This document shows positions 11,700-22,578 of a DNA stretch of 64,000 nt, piece after piece. Origin of the DNA: Diphasiastrum complanatum (lineage: Eukaryota; Streptophyta; Lycopodiopsida; Lycopodiales; Lycopodiaceae); assembly GCA_029204225.1 (NCBI GenBank), contig CM055095.1:47874510-47938509 (forward strand), written 5' to 3'. Below the pieces are notes generated by a model. It saw only the letters and a list, made by a program, of their open reading frames with translations. It had not been told where the DNA came from and ran no database searches. Each line of letters starts with the position of its first letter. The first letter of the stretch is position 1. The translations under genes were made by a program, and so were the position numbers.

Positions 11700-12170
11700 T
11701 TAGAAATCTTGTTTTGTTGTTCTTTGGTAGTTGAAAATAAGAATAACTAAGCTTCTTGTGCTTGGTTTTCCAAACAAATTAAAACATTCTCCAAGAATTT
11801 GAGTTGTATCTTGTGCACACCCTTCAACTGCTAGCTTTGTATTGACCATAGATGCACCGCGATTCAGAAACGCGTTTCGAGATTTTCTTAGAATTGCGCA
11901 GAATCGTTTTTTTTTTTTTGAAATTTTTTTAGGCAATATGGGTATTAGATGAAAGCTCTGATTGAGAGCGTTATGACTGTGTAGTTTGTCGACTGTTTCG
12001 GGTGCCGTTGGGGGGCAACGCCCCAATCCCCCCACCGAGGGGGCGGACCCCCTGTTTCTCGGGGGACTACCGCCCCCCGAACCCCCTAGAGCTTCCTACT
12101 ATATAGACACTGTAGATAAAAATGCTACCGCCCCCCCGTAGATAAACATAGGGTCCAAATGCGCGCCAAG
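11700..12170 (-). repeat. Dispersed repeat, copy 1, with GC-rich inverted-repeat tract
   Basis: Shares an extended match with 21170-21410, including the phrase GGCAATATGGGTAT(T/C)AGAT, AAAGCTCTGAT just after it, and a flanking ACGCGTTTC/ACGCGTTC-like segment. At 12000-12140 there is a strikingly G/C-rich tract with short complementary runs (GGGGGC... and ...GCCCCC), unlike the surrounding AT-rich DNA. The open reading seen here on the minus strand is matched in part in the other copy but carries no known domain. The repeat class is unknown. Confidence 0.6.
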
Positions 12171-12317
12171 AAGGGCCCAATATTTATGCCCCCAACTGTA
12201 TGCACATTGCACTCTACGGGAGTAGAACTCATGTCTACAAAATTAAGCATGCACAATAAACTAGACACAATAGTGCCTCAAAACACACTTCAGAATTGAC
12301 TTGCTAGAACATGTAAG
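12171..12317. other. Left flank of the full-length copia insertion
   Basis: Short non-coding flank ending in GTAAG (12313-12317), the left target-site duplication of the element at 12318-17365. The same five bases resume at 17366, so this DNA was continuous with 17371 onward before insertion. Confidence 0.7.
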
Positions 12318-12707
12318 TGTTGAAATAAATGCCTATTTTGCCCCTTAAGGCTTGTACACTTGTAACTTGTAAGTTGTGCATAAGACATGGGAAAAAAACA
12401 TTTATGTACATAGTACACCCCACTTGTGCTAATTAGGCAAGTAAATCAAGTAGGTTAAGGACCCATGTGGGTTCTAGAGCTAGAATTAGCAAGACACCAC
12501 CTCTATACATAACATGCTATATGTAGCCCAAACTTTGGAGGGGTTTCCATGCCCTACTACACTTTGAATATTCATTCATGTTGTGTGAGCTTTGAAGTCC
12601 TCTCTCTCTTGCTTTTGTGTTCTACTCCATAGCTGGTTTTCTGAAGCTTTCAGAGTGTGCTTACTATGCTGTTATGATACTCCATAGCTAGGCCTTGGAA
12701 TTTGACA
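12318..12707 (+). repeat. 5' LTR of the full-length copia element
   Basis: Begins TGTTGAAATAAATG, ends GGAATTTGACA, 390 bp, directly followed by the primer site. It matches 16983-17365 nearly base for base. It has extra bases in TACATAACATGCTATATG and in the TTTTGTG stretch relative to the 3' copy. Confidence 0.95.
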
Positions 12708-12719
12708 TGGTATCAGAGC
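12708..12719 (+). other. Primer binding site (initiator tRNA-Met type)
   Basis: TGGTATCAGAGC directly after the 5' LTR, the minus-strand priming site of plant copia elements. Confidence 0.95.
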
Positions 12720-13130
12720 AGGTTATGTTGCTTGTGGTGTGGTGAAAGCTTGGACCTGTTTTTGATCAGATTCCTGCCATTCCTGGAGAGCAGCTTACCT
12801 TTGAGGAGGGAGCACTTTTTGTAGGGGCATCTGATCTCTGTGCTATCTGCATGGTTGGAGTACTGTTGGCAAGGGGAGTATAGGGAGCCAAAAAGTTTCT
12901 AATTTGAGACAAAAAATTTTGAGTCTTTTTGGACAGCCAGGACTGTAGGAGGGCGCTTTCTACAGTGGGGACTTCAGTGAAAGTTCCGAGTGGATCTTGG
13001 ACAAGGGCTAGGACAGCCATACAGGGGGATAGTTTCAAATCCAGAAGCTGAGGGTTATTGAGCAAGTGGCTGCATACCCTAGTTGGGTGAAAACCCCAGT
13101 TTGCCTTTTGTGTTTTATTTCTATCCAGCT

Positions 13131-13790
13131 ATGTCTAGTCTTGCAGAGAGCATGCTGAGTGAAGCCAGCCGGCTTGATGGCACTAACTTTAGCATATGGA
13201 AATTTAAGATCAAGAACATTCTTGAAGACAGAGAATGTTGGAAGCTTGTGACAGGTGAGAAGCCTGTTCCAACATCTGAACTTGAACTTAAGGACTATAT
13301 CAAGAGAGGGGAAAAGGCACACAGATCAGAACTTTGTGATGATGATATCAGTGAGAGAGAAGATCCCTACCTATGAAGAAGTCTATGGTCTCTTGTTACA
13401 GGAGGAGATGAGGAGAGTTAATCTCTCCAAGAGGGAAGATTTCCAGGAGCATGCCTTTGCTTCTAAGAAGAAGCAAAATCCAGCTAAGGATAAGAAGAAA
13501 GGTAAAGGCAAGAACAAAGGAACACCACAAACACTTGAGCAAGGAATGGAGAACTTGCAGATGTCAGAAGCACAACCCTCCTCGAATACTTCTTCCACAC
13601 CTCGAAGGAAGGGGAATTGCAATTACTGTGGTAAATATGGACACTTTGCTTTTGAGTGCAGGAAGAAGCTTGCAGACCAAAAGAAGGGCACAAAGAAGCA
13701 AGGAGGAAATGTTGTTGAGAGTGTTGCAAGAGAGGAGCAGAGTGACATAAGGCAAGCTGAGTTATTTATTCTCTGTTGGATTGGCTTCAC
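13131..13790 (+). pseudogene. Copia Gag, internally deleted and frameshifted
   Basis: The first ATG of the Gag frame is at 13131 (MSSLAESMLSEASRLDGTNF, then FSIWKFKIKNIL). The frame runs to a TGA at 13374-13376. The reading continues one frame over (IPTYEEVYGLLLQEEMRR), through a lysine-rich stretch, to a canonical CX2CX4HX4C zinc knuckle, CNYCGKYGHFAFEC, at about 13618-13660. Between KAHR and the TYEEV segment, most of the UBN2 domain (roughly 100-150 residues in related Gags) is missing. A second frame change near 13760 is needed to enter pol. Gag would normally form the particle; this copy should not. Confidence 0.85.
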
Positions 13791-16700
13791 AAGCTACAAC
13801 AGGTGGTTGGTACATTGACTCAGGTGCTTCAAAGCACATGACCCCTCATAGGGATTGGTTTGATACCTTTGTGGGGATTAGTGATGGACAAGAGGTGTGC
13901 CTAGGTGACAACTCAACACACAAGGTCAAGGGAAAGGTCACAGTACCTGTAAAGCTTCCATCAGGAGAAGTCAAAGTCATTAAGAATGTCTTATATGTAC
14001 CAAGACTTGCTAAAAATCTTCTTTCAGTAGGAGCTATCACTCAACAAAATATGAAAGTAGAATTTGATGCTACTTCTTGTCTTGTGTTGGACTTGAGTGA
14101 TAATATGAAGGTTGTGGCCAAAGGATTGCAGGAAGATAATCTATACAGGTTATACACTTCTATCCCTAGTCAGCATGCTTATACAGCAAAAGGAAGGGAT
14201 GTGGATAGGTTGTGGCATGAGAGGTATGGACATCTTGGCTACCAAAGCATGCAGGTGTTGAACCAGCATTATATGGTGGAGGGGCTTCCAGTTGTTAAGC
14301 CAAGCTCTTCAGTTTGCGAGGCTTGCGCTATGGGAAAACAACAAAGACATAAGTTTCCCAAGGAAAGCACCACCAGGGCAGCAGGCATACTTGACTTGAT
14401 ACATTCAGATTTGTGGGGGCCAACCCAAACAAAATCTGCAGGGGGGGCATATTACTTTATGACCTTTATTGATGACTTCTCACGCAAGATTTGGATTTAT
14501 TTCTTGAAGTTAAAATCTGAAGCATTCAAGTACTTCCTGCATTTCAAAGCTTTGGTAGAAGAACATTCAGGAAAGAAGATAAAGATGCTCAGGTCAGACG
14601 GTGGTGGAGAGTTCATTAAGACAGAATTTGTGGAATTCTGCAAGGCCAATGGGATCAAAAGGCAGCTTACAGCTCCTCATACCCCTCAGCAAAACGGCGT
14701 AGCAGAGAGAAAGAACTGAACTATTGTGGAGTGTGCAAGGTGCATGCTCAAGGCAAAGGGGTTGCCCAACTCTTTTGGGGACGAGGCAATGCACACAACA
14801 GTGTTTCTGTTGAATAGAAGTCCAACAAAAGCTGTGGAAGGCAAGACTCCAAAAGAGGCATTTAGCGGCATTAAGCCCAAGGTAGGCGCTTTGCGAGTGT
14901 TTGGTTGTACGGCCTATGCCCATATTCCCAAGGATAACAGGAAGAAGCTGGATGCAAAATCAGCAAAGAGTATTTTCTTGGGATACAGTGAAGAAAGCAA
15001 AGCTTACAGACTTTACGATCTTACTAGCAAGAAAAGGATCATAAGTCGAGATGTGATCTTTGAAGAAGATCAAACGCCTCCTATAGAGGAACTTGAGATG
15101 GAGGATGGTACAAGTGAATTTGTGCCAATACTTGATGACCCACATCCATATATTGGGGAGCCTCAGGATGATCATATGAGTGATCAAGAGGAAGAATCCG
15201 AGGAGGCTAGGAAGCGGAAGGAAAGGGGCAAATCTGTTGAGTCCTATTCACCGTCTTCATCACCAACTGCAAGGAAGAAGTTTCCCAAGTGGTATTGGCA
15301 AACTGTGCAGGATGGTTTGATATTGGATGAGGGAGAGAGCAGCAATCCAGGGGCTAGGAGGTCTCAAAGGCAAGCCCAGCAGCATGAACACCAGGAGACA
15401 AACTATGCACTTATGACTACTATTTTGGATTCACAAGATCCACATACATTCGTTGAGGCAGCAGATGAGAAGGTATGGCAACATGCTATGCAAGAGGAGT
15501 ACAACTCCATTCTCAAGAATGATACATGGGATTTGGTGAAGTTACCAAAAGGGAAGCGTCCTATTGGCTGTAAGTCGGTCTACAGGACCAAATACAAATC
15601 TGATGGGAGCATCAAAAAGCATAAGGCAAGGCTGGTTGCTAAAGGCTATGCACAGAAGGAGGGCTTGGACTATGATGAGACGTTTGCACCGGTAGCTAAG
15701 ATGACGTCTATCATGTTGGTTTTAGCATTGGCTGCATTTTTTGGTTGGGAGGTCCATCAAATGGACGTGAAGAGTGCTTTTCTTAATGGACAGTTGGCTG
15801 AAGAAGTCTACATGGAACAGCCACAAGGTTTTGAGGCTAAGGGCAAGGAAAGTATGGTATGCAGGCTTAAGAAGGCCTTATATGGTTTGAAGCAGGCACC
15901 CAGGGCCTGGTTTAGTCGTATTGACGACTATTTTGCCAAGGAGCAATTCATAAAGAGTCAGTCGGATTGCAACCTGTTCGTGAAGGAGGAAGATGGGAAC
16001 ATTGTTTTGATAGTTCTCTATGTGGATGACTTGGTCATCACGGGTAACAATGGGCAACTTATTGAAAAGGTGAAGGCTCATTTATCAAATGAGTTCGAAA
16101 TGAAGGATTTGGGCTTAATCCACTATTGTCTTGGTTTGGAGGTTTGGAAAAAGGAAAATTGTGTGTTTATTTCCCAAGCCAACTATGCATGTGAAGTTTT
16201 AAACAGGTTCAACATGCAGGATTGCAAACCCGTTTCCACGCCCATTGATACCAGCAGTAAGCCATCCAGAGATGATGACACTCCTTTTGTGGACGAGACT
16301 CTTTATAGGCAGCTTGTGGGTAGCCTGATTTATCTCACCACTACGAGACCAGACATTTCCTATGCGGTTGGTGTAGCGAAGCCAGTTCATGAGTTCTCCA
16401 ACTGAAGCACATCGGAAAGCAGCCAAGAGGGTTTTGAGGTATGTCAAAGGGACAACCTGCTATGGGATTGAGTAAACAGATGACGGAAAGCTTCAGCTTG
16501 GAGGCTTTACTGATTCGGTTTGGGCAGGTGATAGGGATGATCGAAAGTCGACCACAGGTTACACTTTTAACCTTGGTTCAGGGGCCATTTCTTGGTGTAG
16601 CAAGAAACAGCCCACAGTTACCTTATCATCGACAGAGGCTGAGTACAGGGCAGCGACAAAAGCTACATGCGAGGCAATATGGCTCAGGAGACTTCTTGGG

Positions 16701-16988
16701 GAGGTGCAGATTCCACAGGATGGTCTTACTATTCTTCAGTGTGACAGCCAGAGTTGCATCCAGCTTGCCAAAAATCCTGTGTACCATGCTCGTACGAAGC
16801 ATATTGAGGTGGATCAACACTTCTTACGAGAGAAGATACAAAGCGGAGAAATTCAGCTCGAGTACTGTGATACCAACGAACAAGCAGCAGATATCTTTAC
16901 TAAGGCACTTAGTAGAGAAAAATTTGAAAAGTTTCGTAGCATGCTAGGTGTTGGTATGAACAAAATAGCCATTGAGGGGGGGTGTTGA
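13781..16988 (+). pseudogene. Copia Pol (protease, integrase, RT, RNase H), broken
   Basis: The long pol frame enters at about 13781 through a non-ATG codon. Protease: YIDSGASKHM with the active aspartate at 13817. GAG-pre-integrase HHCC zinc site: LWHERYGH and VCEACAMG. Integrase catalytic D, D, E: HSD at 14408, RSDGGGEF at 14597, and the E of VAERKN at 14705. Reverse transcriptase: YVDD at 16019-16030. RNase [10 protein letters not shown] near 16630 and the HTK-like [10 protein letters not shown]. Breaks: TGA at 14717 where arginine is conserved (ERKN-stop-TI, compatible with CGA to TGA), a one-base frame change near 16380, and TAA at 16473. The final stop TGA at 16986 overlaps the first bases of the 3' LTR. 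All catalytic residues I checked are retained. Confidence 0.92.
16971..16982 (+). other. Polypurine tract
   Basis: ATTGAGGGGGGG directly before the 3' LTR, the expected plus-strand primer of reverse transcription. It also encodes the last residues of Pol. Confidence 0.85.
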
Positions 16989-17365
16989 AATAAATGCCTA
17001 TTTTGCCCCTTAAGGCTTGTACACTTGTAACTTGTAAGTTGTGCATAAGACATGGGAGTAAAACATTTATGTACATAGTACACCCTACTTGTGCTAATTA
17101 GGCAAGTAAATCAAGTAGGTTAAGGACCCATGTGGGTTCTAGAGCTAGAATTAGCAAGACACCACCTCTATACATGATATATGTAGCCCAAACTTTGGAG
17201 GGGTTTCCACGCCCTACTACACTTTGAATATTCATTCATGTTGTGTGAGCTTTGAAGTCCTCTCTCTCTTGCTCGTGTTCTACTCCATAGCTGGTTTTCT
17301 GAAGCTTTCATAGTGTGCTTACTATGCTGTTATGATACTCCATAGCTAGGCCTTGGAATTTGACA
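16983..17365 (+). repeat. 3' LTR of the full-length copia element
   Basis: 383 bp, from TGTTGAAATAAATG to GGAATTTGACA, followed by the target duplication GTAAG (17366-17370). See the 5' LTR at 12318. Confidence 0.95.
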
Positions 17366-18659
17366 GTAAGAAGTTCCTAGCAACGAGCACTCACATGCAC
17401 TTGATTTTCAGCTTAAAAACTTGATATGCAAGAAAAATTCTGACATGCAAATAAAAGAGTGAGAGAGAAAGCTTCTCTTAGTTGGAAATCAAGTGGTTGG
17501 ACCGCAACAATAGGATTTTTGATCAAACTTCAACCAATCTCCAGAAAATCCTCAGCAATTTGGATTTGCAGCCTCTTCAACTTTAAAAGGTCAATTCTGG
17601 CCATAAATCAGGAATTCTGACTTTGAGGGTGAATAACTTGAAACAATGACAGATTTTGGGATGAAATCTGCTGCACCCTCCAGCGAGTTGTTTCAAGAAG
17701 CTGTCCACAAGTTTCCATCCAGTTCTGATCACGTTTGGATTTCTAACTATCAACTCCCAAAAAATAGGTCCTGGCTCCCTCAGAAAATCAAATTATATCA
17801 AAATGTGATTTTGTTTGTGATGGATACACTTTCTTGCACAGATGCCGCTGCAGAACTGAGCGCCCACGACTGAAGGTCGCACCTGTGAAAAACCAGACCC
17901 AAAACCGCTTTATTTTTGCTGTTTCTGATGGCGCTGGGACAGAAAAATGTGCTGGAAAATGATGAAAATCGCTGGACAGCAAGGTGGCGCTTGAGGATGA
18001 GATTCGTTGACCCACAAGAGGACCTACGATGCTCTGATACCACTATTAGAATCAATGGACAAAGACCACACACAATGGTAGGATGACTCTGGATCTCCAC
18101 CCACTATCTTGTACCTGGCTCTACACCCACAGGCCACATATAGATTGGACTAGCGCTTGACCTCCAAGAGATTATGCACACCTCTCACATGCAGAGTTAC
18201 CACTGTGCATGTGGATGCCTCTCACATGCATATTGTGCATGTAGGCACATAGGTCCTACCTAACTTTAGGGACCCACCCTTAGTTACTAAGGGTGCCCTC
18301 CACTTAGTGGCACTCCCTATGGATATAGACCAAGCCCTCTAGATCCTAGTACCTAGGGGTTATTATCCCGAACTACAGGGCTAAGTATCACCCCGCTGGG
18401 ACTCCTTAGGGACTGACAAGTCACATGTACCCTTGTGTTTGCCAATGGCCATAACATGAGGCCTTTTTGCATAGTTTTGTTCTAGGTGTACGGTTTAGGG
18501 TTTAGTGATTTAGAGCAAGTCTTAGGCATCCATTGGCATTACGGTTTAGGTCTTAGGCAGCCTTAGGGTTGTTTTAGCACCCTTTCTTCCACTTATCCAC
18601 TTTGCCTTGAGTTTCTGACCTTTTTTGCAGCGTCTGGAGGGTTTCTATAGCATGCCTAT
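17366..18659 (-). mobile_element. Leader, primer site and LTR start of an older minus-strand LTR element
   Basis: 18031-18042 reads TGGTATCAGAGC on the minus strand, a perfect primer site, so DNA to its left (17371-18030) is element leader and DNA to its right is the 5' LTR. The LTR edge probably starts near 18044 with TATTAGAATC, in place of a canonical TG start. I could not locate its outer end; 18043-18500 is plausible LTR. TTTAGGG-like phrases at 18490-18570 are too few to be telomeric. No gag or pol is visible. The full-length copia element has inserted in this leader. Confidence 0.6.
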
Positions 18660-19575
18660 GTTAGGATGGGAGGTGAATCTCATGGAGGGAGACACAATAG
18701 TTTTTGCAGGTTCATGTGCACGCAAATGGTGTTCCTTGTTTTGCCTGCATCACTTGTACGCAAAGGGGATAGGCGTAGAGTACACCTCATGGATTTGAAT
18801 GTTGCAAACTACAGTATCACAGGCAGAGGGAGCGAAGAGGCCCTAGTAGACCTAGAGGCAACGACAAAGGCAAAGGTTCAAGGAAAGCAAATCTTCAAGA
18901 TTCCCTATCTTCCTACTTGTCTACCAGCGATACTGATAAGGAGGAATCCTCGTTGATCGTGATGCCTCCAAGTCATAGGGATTTAGGGTTTTATTTCATG
19001 TCATATGACTCTATGAGTCCATTGTCTATTATACTCATGTACTTGGTCATTGGCTCACTCCTTGATATATATTAGATCGTTTACCATTTGACACATTGAT
19101 CATTCTCTTGAGGCATGTGTCGAATGTGGATCATTTTTCCTATTTTTGTATCATATATTGTTTGTAGTCTATAATTGCTGTCGAGTTTCAAGTTTAGTAT
19201 GCTATAGCCTAATACTTTGTTAAGTCTGTGTATCCTTTCTATTACATGTTTAGTATGCATCAATTTGTTAAAGTTTAAAATTCTTTAAATGCTAGCCTCT
19301 ATGAAGGTTTTTGGATGGATCATGGTTGTTTGTTACGTTTCTCTGATTTTTTGAAGTTCCAGAATTCCTATAGTGACTCATCTGATATAATATGGATTCA
19401 CAATTCACGGCAAATTGCCGTGTGTTCTGAAATTTCAGCCTTGAACTGTTGTTTTTCTCCCACCCTAAGACACATGAAAAACAACCAAAAGAAAAACAAA
19501 ATATCTATACATCATACCAGCAAGGCAACACAATCCATTGCATGTACATTCCAGAATGCTCGTTCTGAAACGTTA
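18660..19575. other. No gene seen
   Basis: AT-rich sequence. A 96-codon open stretch at 18666-18956 has no recognisable domain and no supporting context, so I leave it uncalled. I see no LTR or primer site. Confidence 0.4.
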
Positions 19576-19846
19576 ACGTTCCATACAGCGGAACGCTGTC
19601 CAGAAAGCTACTTCATTTTTTTTGTGGAAATATTTATATTAAAAAACTAATACTTAAAAAAAAGAACCTGAATTTAAGTAGGAAAAAACTATAGACTGCC
19701 TAACCGATTTTACACTAGAAATTTTTAAAAAGCAACAAAATTTCTGTTTTTCTTAAAGAAATTCAAAAAAATAATTTCAGTGCACGTTTGAGGAAACCCT
19801 AATGGGATTTCCCAGAACACGTTCCAGAATGTGCCATGCAATGTTG

Positions 19847-19926
<80 letters not shown>

Positions 19927-20229
19927 AATATAAAGTCCTCAATCCAAGGATCCTATTCTAAGCATGTCAATCAGTAGCAACACAAGGGAACCTGATGGTG
20001 GACAAACCAACCCAACCAAACCTAGATCGAACGGATCTAGCCCCCAAGCTATGGATCAATCCCAAAGAGGAATGAGGCATCCACTAGTGAGAGCCCAGCA
20101 GGTATACTTATACCCTCCAAGGCCTAAACACTTGATGGTGGATTTGTATGGGTCTATCAGTGAGTCATTGGGGAACTGGATGACGTGGCCCAGATAGGCT
20201 GCAGAGGTGTGCAGTGAGGTGTCACAGTG

Positions 20230-20320
<91 letters not shown>

Positions 20321-20586
20321 CAACATTGCATGGCACATTCTGAAACGTGTTCTGGGAAATCCCATTAGGGTTTCCTCAAACGTGCACTGAAATTAATTTT
20401 TTGAATTTCTTTAAGAGAATTTTGTTGCTTTTTTAAAATTTCTTCTAGTGTAAAATCGGTTACACAGTCTATAGTTTTTTCCTACTTAAATTCAGGCCCT
20501 TTTTTTAAGTATTAGTTTTTTGATTAAAATATTTCCACAAAAAAAATGAAGTAGCTTTCTGGACAGCGTTCCGCTGTATGGAACGT
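19576..20586. repeat. Foldback element: long inverted repeat of about 350 bp per arm
   Basis: The left arm, 19576 to about 19924, runs ACGTTCCATACAGCGGAACG ... ATGTTGATATTC, then (TC)n (about 19850-19889), then (TA)n (19889-19924). The right arm, about 20233-20586, is its reverse complement: (TA)n (20233-20280), (GA)n (20281-20316), then GAATATCAACAT ... CGTTCCGCTGTATGGAACGT. Outside the microsatellites the arms agree at roughly 95 percent with a few short indels. The loop, 19925-20232, is unique sequence with a 77-codon open stretch of no known domain. The DNA or RNA could form a very long hairpin. It could be a foldback transposon, a MITE-like element or an inverted duplication; I see no convincing target-site duplication. 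Confidence 0.9.
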
Positions 20587-20589
20587 CAA

Positions 20590-21099
20590 ATATATATATA
20601 TATATATATATATATGAGATAACATTCCAATCCAAAATGCTGCGCACTACCCGTCCTATCATGAGGGCACGCAACTCTCACCCTCCTGGACAATGTCAAC
20701 GACGACCAATACTACCTCATGCTACAGCTCGTATCACATCCTTTTCAGCAGAAGTGCCAAATGATATGATTTTACATTTAGCATTTATTATGCTCCCACT
20801 TATTGACAGTTTGTAGTATTTAGTTATGTTGATCCTTTTTATGCGTAGTTGTTCTTTGGAGACGTTTATGTACGCTCCCACTGTTACCACATAATTGACA
20901 TGCACTTTTATTTATCTTATAGGCCTTTTGGTTTGGAAAAGACATTAATAAAGCTTCTTCTTCTTCTCCTTCTCCTTCTTTCTCCTCTAATGCATATTCG
21001 AGCACACCTCCATTGCTTGTGTGACTATGAGATCGGAGCATGCCCATAGACATCTCCAGGGCTATCGAGCGATTGAGAGACCATGCATGATTCAGAGAG
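20590..21099. other. (TA)n at 20590-20615; otherwise no gene seen
   Basis: A third TA microsatellite directly abuts the right end of the foldback. The following 480 bases are AT-rich, with a pyrimidine stretch (TTCTTCTTC-like) at 20955-20985 and no supported coding sequence. Confidence 0.5.
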
Positions 21100-21410
21100 A
21101 GGAGATGATATTCCTTCGATGGTCACTGTAGGGGAGCATCATACTGCATAGTACATACCATATTTGCACCCCCGATCCAGGAACGCGTTCAGAAAAGCGG
21201 TCAGGAACACGTTTTGGGTTTGGGGGAGCGTTTCTGAGAAACGGCTTTTTTATTTTTTTAAATTTTGTGGGCAATATGGGTATCAGATTAAAGCTCTGAT
21301 CAAAGGCATTGCATCTGTATAGGTTGCCAAGCGTTTTGGTCACAGTTGGGCTGGTTACGGCATGGTTTAGGTCCAATTTAGGGCAATTTTAGGGCAAAAA
21401 ATATAAATAT
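21100..21410 (-). repeat. Dispersed repeat, copy 2
   Basis: Matches 11700-11990 (same strand) through GGGCAATATGGGTATCAGAT, AAAGCTCTGATC and the ACGCGTT-type segment. Both copies place a run of T and then AAATTTT just left of GGCAATATGG. The minus-strand readings of both copies share a phrase close to SFxLIPILPxKxxK. This copy lacks the G/C-rich tract of copy 1. The family is unknown. Confidence 0.65.
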
Positions 21411-22578
21411 TATGTTTTTTTCTTTTTGGCCCAGTTTCTAGCAACGTTTTTGCCTAGAAACGCGCTACATACACTTGCTATCTGATTCTTTAAACTTTTG
21501 CAATGTTCACTATGAATAGTGAACACTAATTTAGTTTCAGCTTTCAGGTGTCAACTTTTTACAAGCAACAACGAACTTTCAAATGCATGTATTCAATAGC
21601 AATCTACTATTTATAAGATTTTAGAAACATTTTATACAGCATAGATATTACTTGACATGTTTTCTAGCATTACATCAAAAAACTGCAACAAAAAAAAATT
21701 GCCAATTCTTTCAGGAGGGGCCCAGTTTAGAACCACAATCACGCCGATTCTTACGATTCTGAAACGGGTGGAAACACTAGTCGGCAATGTGTTGACACCT
21801 GCGGATCATATGATTTGTTGTGAATTTGTAAATAGCCAATGAGCTACATACCTACCACTTCTCCAAAAGGCAAGGAAAGACTGAGCTATGATAAAGGCTA
21901 GGGCTGCGGGATACAGAAAAAAATATAATAACTGATCGAACAAAAATTCTTTGAAACTAAAAGACGAAGCATGACAACAACATTCTCTATGACCACCTAA
22001 ACTGAAAAAGCCTTAAAAAATGTTTGATCAAAACATCTAGCCGGTAAAATAGATACATGCCTTAATTGGGTGGTCCATGTAATTCTTGTCATAATTAAGG
22101 ATAAGAAGATTGTCACATTAGACAAAAGCATTACCGATAAAGAAGAAAATATGCTGGGTCTACAAAGTTTCACAAGAGCATGACACGTCTCACGTAAGTA
22201 CCTTTCAAGTTTCAAAACTTTTCAAAATTCTTGAAAATCACAATAGCTCTCTTCAGATAGGAAATCTAGCAGCCAGAACACTTGTATAACCTTGAAACAT
22301 GAAGTTCTTCCAAACATTAGAAAGAAAAGGTACAAAAGGAAGTGCATTTATGGAGACTTTTAAAAAGGAAACTCTTAAGTAGCAATAACATCTCTCATTG
22401 CCTCTACCAGACTAATGGATCTAAAGAAAAATAGAGTGCATCTTCTCAAGCTTAAGTCTCTGGAAATCAGAGTTAGCCCAAAATATAAAAAGCTTTCTAG
22501 TGATCAGGTAACTTTTGTCCAACAATGTGCCAACAATTAAAACAAACCTTACATGAATTTGGAGATTAAAAAACAAGC
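21411..22578. other. Intergenic and probable 3' flank of SEC13
   Basis: No coding sequence supported. The part nearest 22578 should include the SEC13 3' untranslated region on the minus strand; I did not identify its poly(A) site. Confidence 0.4.

Larger units (their letters stand above)
12318..17365 (+). mobile_element. Full-length Ty1/copia LTR retrotransposon
   Basis: A structurally complete element of 5,048 bp: 5' LTR 12318-12707, primer site 12708-12719, gag, pol, polypurine tract, 3' LTR 16983-17365, flanked on both sides by the 5-bp target duplication GTAAG. The LTRs differ by roughly seven substitutions and two short indels over about 385 bp, near 2 percent, so insertion was fairly recent. 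Domain order protease, integrase, reverse transcriptase, RNase H is the copia order. Gag has a large internal deletion and two frame breaks, and pol has two nonsense codons and a frameshift, so it cannot be autonomous as read. It sits inside the leader region of an older minus-strand LTR element (17366-18042). Confidence 0.95.

Noticed and set aside
18480-18570. TTTAGGG-like phrases resembling telomere repeat
   Set aside because: Only a few scattered copies with irregular spacing; not an array.
18666-18956. 96-codon open stretch with Gly/Arg-rich end
   Set aside because: No recognisable domain, and no splice or promoter support; not called as a gene.
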